Source: Daejeonella sp. (GTDB lineage: Bacteria; Bacteroidota; Bacteroidia; Sphingobacteriales; Sphingobacteriaceae). Taken from it: a DNA stretch of 64,000 nt. The notes below the pieces were generated by a model. It saw only the letters and a list, made by a program, of their open reading frames with translations. It made no database searches and was not told the origin of the DNA. Location of the stretch: positions 1-64,000 of the forward strand of contig NZ_JAUYSS010000009.1 of NCBI RefSeq assembly GCF_030695525.1. The letters run 5' to 3'. The translations under genes were made by a program, and so were the position numbers. Shown one piece after another: positions 40,255 through 48,408 of this stretch (the stretch's first letter is position 1; each line of letters begins with the position of its first letter).

Positions 40255-40871
40255 CGGTTGTATTTAAAATGCATGACAGTACCATAAATAATATGCAGGA
40301 GGCCAAATCCAATTACCCAGAACAAAAGTCCGGATGCCGGAATTAAAGCCGCCAGTAAACCCAGAATAATCTGACAAAAGCCCAGCCATTTCACATCCGA
40401 AAAGGTGTACTGGCTAGCTGATATTAAGGACAATCCGTAAAATATCAGGCAGGCAGATGCAATCAGGGCATATTCCAGCCGTAAAAATAGAATAATTATA
40501 AAAAGTCCGCCTGTAAATAACGGAATAGCCATGCTGCTGATCAAACGCCTGCTTACCGGATTCCAGTAGTTTTCGCCTTTTTTCTTTGCCTGGCGGATAG
40601 ACAACAAGATGCCGCTTATTACTGAGAGGAATAATATTAATACTGCAATCAAAATCAACTCATGGTAAATTTTAGAATCGTCTGTATACGAATTACTTAT
40701 AGTTAAGCTACCATACTTTTCGTAAACGATCCTGTATCCGATAAATGCACCAAGCAGGGCATATATTCCTGCCATAACTCCAGATAATCCGCTGAGGGAA
40801 AGGAATTTGGATGAGCGCTCCATCAGGGTTCTGATAGAAGCCAGCTCAGAATGTATATCTTTTTCTTCCAT
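40251..40871 (-). CDS. six-helix membrane protein, unknown function
   Basis: 206 residues. A short acidic cytoplasmic start (DIHSELASIRTLMERSSKFLSL) is followed by about six membrane helices (27-47, 72-93, 110-125, 128-150, 160-178 and 180-196). Similar proteins recur in Bacteroidota directly before this winged-helix regulator and creD, which suggests a sensing or anti-regulator role (inference). It is the first gene of the run 40871-37331. Confidence 0.75.
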   Translation of the reverse strand: MEEKDIHSELASIRTLMERSSKFLSLSGLSGVMAGIYALLGAFIGYRIVYEKYGSLTISNSYTDDSKIYHELILIAVLILFLSVISGILLSIRQAKKKGENYWNPVSRRLISSMAIPLFTGGLFIIILFLRLEYALIASACLIFYGLSLISASQYTFSDVKWLGFCQIILGLLAALIPASGLLFWVIGFGLLHIIYGTVMHFKYNR

Positions 40872-41010
40872 TTAAAAGTACTTTGATTTTCAAAGTAAAT
40901 AATAATTATTGATAAATGCAATTATGTTATGATTTTTTAACAACATAGAAAACATAAGAATTGCATGTGGATAAATGCATAAGGTAAGGTTCCGCCTGAT
41001 GATTGTCGGG

Positions 41011-41035
41011 ATGGTATCGCATTTTGCGATACCAT
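41011..41035. repeat. 11-bp perfect hairpin, REP-like
   Basis: ATGGTATCGCA (41011-41021) pairs perfectly with TGCGATACCAT (41025-41035) around TTT. No T tract follows in either direction. It lies between the truncated comM end and the membrane-protein promoter. Confidence 0.65.
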
Positions 41036-41135
41036 ATCTTCAACTTCTTCCATGGATAATTGAACATGAAATTTTCAGGTAGCGTCTTTTATTGTGTTAT
41101 ATTCTATTGTTTCGAGCCTGTGGCTCGTACCCCAA

Positions 41136-41621
41136 TCACCCTGCCCATCCTTCCCGGTCCAAACTCCGGTAATGTATCGCTTCAGCCAGATGCTCTAGTT
41201 GAATCTCTTCACTTCCAGCCAGGTCTGCAATAGTTCTTGAGACTTTCAGAATGCGGTCGTAGGCTCTGGCAGAGAGACCAAGTTTTTCCATTGCCTGTTT
41301 CAATAATACCTGTCCGCTTTCATTGATTCTGCAAATATTCCTGACCATATTCGGACTCATTTGGGCATTGCAGAACACATCTGCTTTTTCTTCAAACCGT
41401 TTGAGCTGAATATTTCTCGCTTCAGTAACCCGTTCGCGGATGGCTTCGCTTTTTTCGCTGAGCCGCTCAGAAGCGAGCTCATTAAAATTTACCGGGGTGA
41501 CTTCTACATGAAGGTCGATGCGGTCAAGCAGCGGACCGGAGATCTTGCTTAAATATTTCTGAACCACGCCAGGGGCACAAATGCATTCCTTTTCAGGATG
41601 ATTGTAGAAGCCGCAGGGGCA
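41136..41621 (-). pseudogene. comM 3'-end fragment (duplicate)
   Basis: This repeats the last 162 codons of comM down to its stop codon. Compared by hand with 45322-45808 it differs at about 40 of 487 bases, yet the protein differs at only two residues (Ala/Ser and Glu/Asp). Similarity stops abruptly at the stop codon on one side and at the codons of the CPCG motif on the other (41621/41622). It lacks the ATPase core and cannot act as ComM. The mostly synonymous divergence shows that it came from a gene under selection until recently. Confidence 0.9.
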
Positions 41622-41629
41622 TTCTTGCG

Positions 41630-42052
41630 TTGCCTATTTCCGAGTATGGCAAAACAACGCTAAAAAGTGCCTTTAAAGCAGGCTATCCCACATTTCCTGA
41701 AACACTGGGGCAGCACATCAGGAAACGGCGTATGGACTTAGGACTATTCCAAAAAGATGTTGCGGAAATAGTCGGCACAAGCATCGACTGTATTACCTTT
41801 TGGGAAAATGGCAGGTCACAGCCGCAAATTCACTTCTTTCCAAAGGTCATTTCCTTTCTCGGGTATTATCCTTTTGAGGAAGCTGATACATTCAGTGGCA
41901 AGCTCACAAAATACCGGCACCTCCACGGACTGACTTATAAAAAACTGGGAAAACGCCTTGGCGTTGATGGCTCAACGGTTGCTAGTTGGGAAGCACGAAA
42001 GACAATGCCGAATGAAAGCACTCTCAGGGATATAAATATCTGTATTTCATAA
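41630..42052 (+). CDS. XRE-family helix-turn-helix protein
   Basis: 140 residues from a TTG at 41630, eight bases from the comM-fragment junction; the frame is open further left into the fragment, so the true start may have been lost in the rearrangement. It contains TLGQHIRKRRMDLGLFQKDVAEIVGTS, seen here as TLGQHIRKRRMDLGLFQKDV, an XRE HTH, followed by a second HTH-like half (YRHLHGLTYKKLGKRLGVDGSTVASWE). Such tandem-HTH proteins are common cargo in Bacteroidota islands. It ends at a strong terminator. Confidence 0.7.
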   Translation: MPISEYGKTTLKSAFKAGYPTFPETLGQHIRKRRMDLGLFQKDVAEIVGTSIDCITFWENGRSQPQIHFFPKVISFLGYYPFEEADTFSGKLTKYRHLHGLTYKKLGKRLGVDGSTVASWEARKTMPNESTLRDINICIS

Positions 42053-42058
42053 ACAAGC

Positions 42059-42092
42059 AAGCCGCTCAATTGGAGCGGCTTTACTATTTTTT
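42059..42092 (+). terminator. rho-independent terminator of the XRE gene
   Basis: Perfect 9-bp stem AAGCCGCTC / GAGCGGCTT with loop AATTG, then TACTATTTTTTT. It begins 6 bp after the stop codon. Confidence 0.92.
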
Positions 42093-42206
42093 TCAAAAGA
42101 TAAGAAGCCACTCATGGGGTAACTGTTTAATAATAACCTTGTTTTATAATTCCTTTACCAGCTCGGAGTCAAAGGATCGTACCAGCGAGTCTAGTGATGA
42201 GCTTTT

Positions 42207-42338
42207 TTAATAATCCATACAACTGACTATGATTGGACGTTTATTGTTGTAATCAGCAACCTCTGACACTTTTATATTATCCGCATATGTCTTGGATTTC
42301 CCTTTGATTAGATCTGTAACGAAACTCGAATACAACAT
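42207..42338 (-). CDS. possible 43-residue ORF or gene remnant
   Basis: Begins MLYSSFVTDLIKGKSKTY and ends IIVSCMDY. It lies just downstream of the barrel gene on the same strand. Another short frame nearby (ending DSELVKEL at about 42150) also reads like protein. Both may be pieces of a former gene inside the inserted segment. No family recognised. Confidence 0.25.
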   Translation of the reverse strand: MLYSSFVTDLIKGKSKTYADNIKVSEVADYNNKRPIIVSCMDY

Positions 42339-42375
42339 TTGGTTTAAGAGGATTGGTGTGTATTTCTAATTTTAG

Positions 42376-43668
42376 CTACCTAAAACTATATCCACATGAC
42401 ACCCCGAAATTGAGAAGGTTGAATGCACCTGAAGAAACGGTTGAATTTTTAATAATAGGAATTAAGGCCGCTCGGGCGGTAAATCCTTCTTTTTTAGGCT
42501 GGAGTCGATATCCTATTCGTAAAGGGATAAATGTCCCATTGTTTTTAGATGAATTATCGCTAGCGTTGTCTAACGCTATCTGCGGTGTAATACCGATTCC
42601 GAGCTCAATTCCATGGCGGTTTGCTCCGACGATATAATTGATTGCAACTGGCAGAGCAAGCATCCGTCGGTCAGTTGTTTTATTATTATTGATTACTTCC
42701 GTACTATAGTGCCCTCCCATTCCTGCACCCGCGCTAAATCCAAAGCCATGATTGATGTTTTTCTTTAGCCGCATATCGTAATTGGCAGATAGAAAGTCAC
42801 CCTCGAGATACGCCTCCACAAACAGGGCTTTTCTGTGCCTTTCTAGTTCAGCAGGAAAAACACGCTTTTGATAAGATCCTACAGACCTTTTTGATAATCG
42901 TTCGTACTGTATATTAACACCCCAAAAGCCTGTTCGAGGATTATAAGCCCCTCGGAACATGTTTCCATTCATCATAACATCAAGTTCACCACGAAGCGGT
43001 TGCGAGATGTTGTACATAATTCCAAATTTCACTTGGCCAAGCATGCTGGTTCGCACTACATAGTCTACAGAAATAGGAAGACTGAGGTATAATCTATCCA
43101 AATTTACAACACGCGCTCTGACATCTGGTGGCCCTGCTGCAGGGTCATCTGGATCATAAGGTACATTTCTATTAAAAGCGAATGCAATTTCACTGAATCC
43201 GTCTTGCGGATAATTGTAAAATCGGACGTTCGGGCCCACGGAAAACTCTAGAAATCTGTGTTTAAGGGGTAGCTTATAAGACGGTGACAAAGTTAACGCG
43301 ACGAACCCGAGATCAGACGTTTGTAAGCTTACGTTGATTTGGCTATCGCCGCCGGCTCCTGAACCGAACGCACTTCTCGGTGCATCTACTCCAACAATAA
43401 AGGGCAGTGCACCATATTCCAGACCAGCTTTCATTCCGACACGACCAGACCGGAAATATTTCAAAGCGTAAATGCCTGCATTTATACCCAGTTTATGGGG
43501 GCCATAAATATTTGATGGTGAGGGATTGTTGACCTCGACAGATGGCAAGAGAGTTGGAGTGACCCGAATACCGAAAGAAGTTGTTTGTGCGTCCACTAAC
43601 GTAACATTAGCCGCAAAAAAAGCGGCTAATGTTATCATTACTGATATAGCTTTACATCTTGTTATCAT
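42376..43668 (-). CDS. outer-membrane barrel-like protein, paralogue of 47061-48248
   Basis: 430 residues with a signal peptide (ISVMITLAAFFAANVTLVDAQ) and alternating beta-strand pattern ending in an aromatic residue-rich strand (FGVSCGYSFR), as in outer-membrane barrels. It shares with the protein at 47061-48248 the blocks KALFVEAYLEGDFLSANYD / QAIFLEALGSGGLLSLNYD and NRHGIELGIGITP / GRNGLETGIGITP. It is 16 bp downstream of the lipoprotein gene, so they are probably a pair. Function unknown. Confidence 0.75.
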   Translation of the reverse strand: MITRCKAISVMITLAAFFAANVTLVDAQTTSFGIRVTPTLLPSVEVNNPSPSNIYGPHKLGINAGIYALKYFRSGRVGMKAGLEYGALPFIVGVDAPRSAFGSGAGGDSQINVSLQTSDLGFVALTLSPSYKLPLKHRFLEFSVGPNVRFYNYPQDGFSEIAFAFNRNVPYDPDDPAAGPPDVRARVVNLDRLYLSLPISVDYVVRTSMLGQVKFGIMYNISQPLRGELDVMMNGNMFRGAYNPRTGFWGVNIQYERLSKRSVGSYQKRVFPAELERHRKALFVEAYLEGDFLSANYDMRLKKNINHGFGFSAGAGMGGHYSTEVINNNKTTDRRMLALPVAINYIVGANRHGIELGIGITPQIALDNASDNSSKNNGTFIPLRIGYRLQPKKEGFTARAALIPIIKNSTVSSGAFNLLNFGVSCGYSFR

Positions 43669-43684
43669 AGCTACAAGATTCTAA

Positions 43685-45058
43685 TTAATGGGAATAAGTT
43701 AGTGTGAACGGTGTTGAACTGACCGAACTTATTACTGTTGCCATATGTAATTCGTTTGACTTCGAAGTTTGGTCTGCCCCCACCTTAAAGTGAGGTTCTT
43801 CTGAATATCGTCTTTTATCCCCGCTATTGGTGTACCCTGTATCGAAGCCAGTGGTAACAAGGGTACAATTGCCGCTATACTGATTTCCATGAACCTTGGT
43901 TCGTTGGCGTTGGAGTGCAGGACTCCACAAACCTAAGTATTTTTTGTAGGTTTTACTTTGTCCCACGAAAAGTGTTTTGCCCGGTTCGGAGTCTATAACC
44001 ACCTTTTTCTTTAGCTGTCTGTTAGATCCGTACGAATCTTGACCTTTCTTTTTCGCCTGAAACATGCAAGAGTTTGAACCAGGATTGTAAGGATTCGTCC
44101 AATGCCAATCTGTAAATAAACTGACTGGGCCCTCGGAGCCGGTAAAATCTATTTGACCTCCAGCTGTCATTAAGGTTTGCTTTGCAGCGGTGTATGGGAA
44201 ATAGTTGTCTTCCGGGAAATCGTCCATGTTGTCGTGGGGTTGAGTGAGCCAATAATCTACCTCACTTTGAATCTTCGCTCGCAGAGAACTAAATCCGAAA
44301 TATGATTCAAATTCTTTGTATGGAAGGAATTGATCAAATCCGGCAGTAATTGCTGCTGCGTCAGCTTGGTCGTCGGTAAGTGAATCCCACTGATCAATTA
44401 CTGTTTGATGGACCTCGTAGGCGTTTTTGATTCTCTCCTGTAAAGCATCGAATACTGCATAGTCTGCGAAGGTTAAAATTCCGTTACTAATACTGACACC
44501 AGTATACGGATCACCCATATACTGGTACCCCGTAAATCCAGCACTATACGGTCCCTCACCCCAAACCCGGTAACTTCCATACATTAAAGGCTTTTGAACA
44601 TTAAAATTAATATAGTCTGTTGATGATCCAACATATGTGTATACTCCAGTATACCAATTAATTACGTACCAGTCATAGGGTCCTGGGTCATTGAGCTCTG
44701 CATAGCAGTTGTAATATGTTCCGGCCAATGATGCTGTAAAGTTTGCAGATTTAGTTGTCATTACTCCGCCTTGATTTTTCTTGCTTTGTTCCTCATTTAG
44801 GATGGATGTTATTTTATCAATACTTTTTAAGGTTGGTGAAATCCTTTCAATGGTTTCACCTTTTACCTCAATTTTAAGTCCAGGACTTTGGCGGAGCACC
44901 TTCTTTTTCCCTGGCCCTCCCTCGCTACTCAATAGGAGATCGGGTTTCTTAGTTTTTGTGGAATCATCAGCCAATTCCTTTTTGCATCCTCCGGTTAGGA
45001 GAATTACTAGGAGACATACCATACTGAGGCGTGTCATAAGTGGTTTGATTGTTTTCAT
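43685..45058 (-). CDS. large lipoprotein of unknown function
   Basis: 457 residues with a type II signal peptide (MVCLLVILLTGGCKKE, lipid Cys about residue 25). The mature part is rich in Tyr, Asn, Gly and Ser with no recognised domain; segments such as YNCYAELNDPGPYDWYVINW and MYGSYRVWGEGPYSAGFTGY suggest a beta-rich secreted fold. It is transcribed just ahead of the barrel protein (16 bp) and is likely its surface or periplasmic partner (inference). Both lie inside the segment bounded by the comM duplication. Confidence 0.75.
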   Translation of the reverse strand: MKTIKPLMTRLSMVCLLVILLTGGCKKELADDSTKTKKPDLLLSSEGGPGKKKVLRQSPGLKIEVKGETIERISPTLKSIDKITSILNEEQSKKNQGGVMTTKSANFTASLAGTYYNCYAELNDPGPYDWYVINWYTGVYTYVGSSTDYINFNVQKPLMYGSYRVWGEGPYSAGFTGYQYMGDPYTGVSISNGILTFADYAVFDALQERIKNAYEVHQTVIDQWDSLTDDQADAAAITAGFDQFLPYKEFESYFGFSSLRAKIQSEVDYWLTQPHDNMDDFPEDNYFPYTAAKQTLMTAGGQIDFTGSEGPVSLFTDWHWTNPYNPGSNSCMFQAKKKGQDSYGSNRQLKKKVVIDSEPGKTLFVGQSKTYKKYLGLWSPALQRQRTKVHGNQYSGNCTLVTTGFDTGYTNSGDKRRYSEEPHFKVGADQTSKSNELHMATVISSVSSTPFTLTYSH

Positions 45059-45321
45059 GTTTTTCTTTGATAGATAGGTAGTTATACGTTAATGTAAAGA
45101 AATAGTTACATAACAAACCCTTATAACAGCATGGGGGATTTGGCATAAACAAACCGAAGTATTGATTATATTTTATAGGAGTAACTGGTTATACAGATCT
45201 TTGCTTCTAACTTATGAGGCTATTTTAATTTCTTTAAGAAAGTCAATTAATGGTCGTAATCCTTAGATATGGGAGTTAAATTTGGTAAAAGCTAAATGAT
45301 CGAACCAGCATACGGCAAAAT
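45059..45321. other. promoter-side spacer between comM and the lipoprotein
   Basis: 260 bp of A/T-rich DNA with no gene or clear hairpin. It presumably carries the promoter for the lipoprotein-barrel pair. Its right edge is the comM stop codon, where duplicate similarity ends. Confidence 0.4.
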
Positions 45322-45322
45322 A

Positions 45323-46861
45323 TCACCCCGCCCATCCCTCCCTGTCCAAACTCCGGTAATGTATTGCTTCAGCCAGATGTTCTAATTGTATTTCTTCACT
45401 TCCAGCCAGGTCAGCAATGGTTCTTGAAACTTTCAGGATACGGTCGTAGGCTCTAGCAGACAGACCAAGTTTTTCCATTGCCTGTTTCAATAATACCTGT
45501 CCGCTTTCATTGATCCTGCAAATATTTCTGACCATATTGGGGCTCATTTGGGCATTGCAGAACACATCTGCTTTTTCTTCAAATCGTTTGAGCTGAATAT
45601 TTCTGGCCTCAGTTACCCTTTCGCGGATGGCTTCGCTTTTTTCACTGAGCCGTTCTGAAGAGAGTTCGTTGAAATTTACCGGGGTGACTTCTACATGAAG
45701 GTCGATGCGGTCAAGCAAGGGACCAGAGATCTTGCTTAAATATTTCTGAACCACGCCCGGAGCGCAGATGCAATCCTTTTCAGGGTGATTGTAGAAGCCG
45801 CAGGGGCAGGGATTCATCGAAGCCACCAGCATAAAACTTGCCGGGTAATTTACGCTTAGCTTTGCTCTTGATATTGTTACCCTCCGTTCTTCCAGTGGTT
45901 GCCTCATCACTTCCAGCACAGTCCGTTTGAATTCAGGCAGTTCATCCAGAAACAGCACTCCATTATGGGCGAGCGAAATTTCTCCGGGTTGTGGGTTGGT
46001 GCCTCCGCCAACCAGGGCTACATCACTGATTGTGTGATGGGGAGAGCGGAAGGGCCTGACCGTCATCAGGGAATCGGATGCAGAGAGCTTTCCTGCTACA
46101 GAATGAATCTTGGTGGTATCGAGTGCCTCGTACAGATCGAGAGGAGGAAGGATAGTGGGCAGGCGTTTGGCGAGCATGGTTTTGCCGGCTCCCGGCGGAC
46201 CGATCAGGATCACATTATGTCCTCCTGCTGCTGCAATCTCGAGGGCACGTTTAATGTTCTCTTGTCCCCTGACATCCGAGAAATCGCTGTCATAATTGTT
46301 GATATTGTATTTAAACTCTTCCCGGGTATTGACTATGGTTCTATGCAGCTCAAGGCTGTTATCAAAAAATCCAATCACTTCCGATAGCTGGCTCACTCCA
46401 TAAACCTCAAAATCATCTACAATTGCTGCTTCCCGGGCATTTTCTCTTGGCAGTAGCAGCCCTTTGAATCCATCCCGTTTGCCCTGAATTGCAATCGGAA
46501 GAGCTCCCTTGATTGCCTGAATGCCTCCATCCAAAGAAAGTTCACCCAGAATAAGGTATTTATCCAGTTTTGTGCTAAAAATCTGTCCGGAGGCATCCAG
46601 AATACCAATGGCAATAGGCAGATCATAGGCAGAACCTTCTTTGCGTATATCAGCAGGTGCCAGATTGACGATGATCCTTTGTCTGGGCATATGAAAGACC
46701 GAATTATTCAGGGCACTTTCTATACGCAGCATACTCTCTTTTACCGCATTATCGGGAAGACCGACAACGAAATAATTGAGTCCGCCGCTGATATTAACCT
46801 CAATTGTTATTGTGATCGCTTCAATTCCAAAAACGGCGCTTCCAAAGGTTTTTGCTGGCAT
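45323..46861 (-). CDS. comM: YifB/ComM family Mg-chelatase-like AAA+ ATPase
   Basis: 512 residues, full length. The N-terminal ChlI/LonC-like domain (about 1-165: [20 protein letters not shown]), AAA+ core with Walker [17 protein letters not shown] and Walker [11 protein letters not shown], Cys-rich [21 protein letters not shown], and the C-terminal helical domain are all present. ComM is a hexameric helicase that extends D-loops during natural transformation in proteobacteria. The last 162 codons are duplicated at 41136-41621, so the 3' end may have been replaced. comM is a known insertion site of AbaR islands in Acinetobacter. Confidence 0.95.
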   Translation of the reverse strand: MPAKTFGSAVFGIEAITITIEVNISGGLNYFVVGLPDNAVKESMLRIESALNNSVFHMPRQRIIVNLAPADIRKEGSAYDLPIAIGILDASGQIFSTKLDKYLILGELSLDGGIQAIKGALPIAIQGKRDGFKGLLLPRENAREAAIVDDFEVYGVSQLSEVIGFFDNSLELHRTIVNTREEFKYNINNYDSDFSDVRGQENIKRALEIAAAGGHNVILIGPPGAGKTMLAKRLPTILPPLDLYEALDTTKIHSVAGKLSASDSLMTVRPFRSPHHTISDVALVGGGTNPQPGEISLAHNGVLFLDELPEFKRTVLEVMRQPLEERRVTISRAKLSVNYPASFMLVASMNPCPCGFYNHPEKDCICAPGVVQKYLSKISGPLLDRIDLHVEVTPVNFNELSSERLSEKSEAIRERVTEARNIQLKRFEEKADVFCNAQMSPNMVRNICRINESGQVLLKQAMEKLGLSARAYDRILKVSRTIADLAGSEEIQLEHLAEAIHYRSLDREGWAG

Positions 46862-46975
46862 GGTTACCTAAGTTATGGAAGCATTTGCTGCAAAGGGGGC
46901 AAGAATTTAGTAAAAGGTGGGAAGGATTGAGGGAACGGTATTTTAGCTGGATAGCAGGGAGCCTATCAGTGTAAA

Positions 46976-46999
46976 TTGGTGTGGTGATAACCACAACCG
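46976..46999. repeat. GTGATAAC palindrome between comM and the barrel gene
   Basis: TGTGGT-GATA-ACCACA is a perfect 6-bp hairpin. It shares the GTGGTGATAAC word with the IS ends at 12055 and 12990 and with 48372-48398. Confidence 0.4.
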
Positions 47000-47060
47000 A
47001 AGGAAAATTTACTCATATTTATGAATGCTTGCTTCCGACTGTATTGAGTCCTGCATGATG

Positions 47061-48248
47061 CTATTTCGTAAAACTATACCCAAAAGAAACACCTGCAAAG
47101 TATGGGTCAAGACTGCCTCCTCTGCCTATTATTGGAGTCCAGCCCATACGCATTATAAATCCTTTTTTAACAGGCTGATAGCGGTAAAGGACATTCAGGT
47201 TTCCCCAGGCGTTCATTCTCTGATCATCATGTGGTTTACTGACAGCATATTCCGGAGTAATTCCAATGCCTGTTTCCAGGCCGTTACGGCCCCTGCCAAA
47301 GATGTAGTTGACCATTAAGGGCACAGCCACACGTCTTATAAATTCATCTTCATTGTTTTCATAACCTGTGCCTATTCCGAATCCTACCCTTACGCCAAAT
47401 CCGTCATTACCAGATTTTAATCTCCGATCGTAGTTTAGGGAAAGCAGACCTCCACTGCCAAGAGCTTCCAAAAAAATTGCCTGACGAATCAGTCCATCAG
47501 AAGGTTCAATGGGTTTTTCATTCTTCCGGACATTGTAACCATATTGGATACGGATGCCGGTAAAGTCCGTTACAGGTTTGAAATTGGTCTGGAACTTATT
47601 CCCATTATCTGCGGTAGCAGTAAATTGGCCACCCCCGGGTTTGGATAGACCGAGATTGCTAATCAGGCTGATACCAATTCGACTTTTTGTGTTGATGGAC
47701 TTAATGTAGCTTATTCCGCCGTAGATATTTGACTGGAATTTATTTTGGTATGGCGCAACACTGATTTCAAAAGTTGAAAATTCCGATGGATTGGCCGACT
47801 GATAATTATAGCCATAGCTGGTATACCCGTTGCTATGAAAATAACGCAGATCAGCACCTCCAAAGAACTCAAATTCTGATCTGAGCCACTTGAATCTGTA
47901 AACGGGTTCTAAACTTAAACTGTTATACATCACAACAGAACCAAGGAACTGCTCACTAAAATCACCATCTGGAGTACGATTGATACTAAACTTTGGTCTG
48001 AAATAACCAAGGTTAAACCCCGCCCTTATGCCGAGACCAGAGCTTGTAAAACGGGCGTAGCTTAGCCCTCCAAGCCCGGCAAACTGATCTTTTCCCTGGA
48101 CTATTTGACTAGTTTCATCTAACTTAAGCGGCGAAAGCCAATGAGGAGTGAGTTGAAAACTTAATTCATTGTGCTGAGCTAATACTGAGGAACCTGGCAA
48201 AAACGTATAGACGTATAAAGCCAGGAACAATAGCTTTTTCAAATACAT
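47061..48248 (-). CDS. outer-membrane barrel-like protein
   Basis: 395 residues with a signal peptide (KLLFLALYVYTFLPGSSVLAQ) and a beta-barrel-like pattern ending FAGVSFGYSFTK. It is a paralogue of the protein at 42376-43668, sharing the central LEALGSGGLLSLNYDRRLK and C-terminal GLETGIGITPEYAV blocks, but is diverged elsewhere. It stands alone, 199 bp upstream of comM on the same strand. Function unknown. Confidence 0.75.
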   Translation of the reverse strand: MYLKKLLFLALYVYTFLPGSSVLAQHNELSFQLTPHWLSPLKLDETSQIVQGKDQFAGLGGLSYARFTSSGLGIRAGFNLGYFRPKFSINRTPDGDFSEQFLGSVVMYNSLSLEPVYRFKWLRSEFEFFGGADLRYFHSNGYTSYGYNYQSANPSEFSTFEISVAPYQNKFQSNIYGGISYIKSINTKSRIGISLISNLGLSKPGGGQFTATADNGNKFQTNFKPVTDFTGIRIQYGYNVRKNEKPIEPSDGLIRQAIFLEALGSGGLLSLNYDRRLKSGNDGFGVRVGFGIGTGYENNEDEFIRRVAVPLMVNYIFGRGRNGLETGIGITPEYAVSKPHDDQRMNAWGNLNVLYRYQPVKKGFIMRMGWTPIIGRGGSLDPYFAGVSFGYSFTK

Positions 48249-48371
48249 AAATTCATAGATTAGGTTACCTAACTTACAAAAAATAGTAATTCAAAAATGT
48301 TAAGCTTTGTTAAAATAGGTGAAGCGATCCAAAGTTGTGCTTGTAAACCCCCCCTTCGGCGCAATATCCCT

Positions 48372-48398
48372 GTGCTTGGTGTTATCACAACCAAACCA
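48372..48398. repeat. GGTGTTATCAC repeat word downstream of ffh
   Basis: On the minus strand it reads GTGATAACACCAAGCACAGGGA, of which GTGATAACACCAA and CACAGGGA also flank the right end of the dead IS at about 12978-12997 with one base between. It suggests a short dispersed REP family rather than an IS end. Confidence 0.45.
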
Positions 48399-48408
48399 CC
48401 ACCAATCT

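Noticed and set aside
41622-45321. Tn7- or Tni-type island in comM
   Set aside because: No transposase, integrase or characteristic terminal repeats were seen; only the insertion position is suggestive.
45899-46387. 162-codon plus-strand frame opposite comM
   Set aside because: Antisense shadow of the AAA+ core, no independent support.
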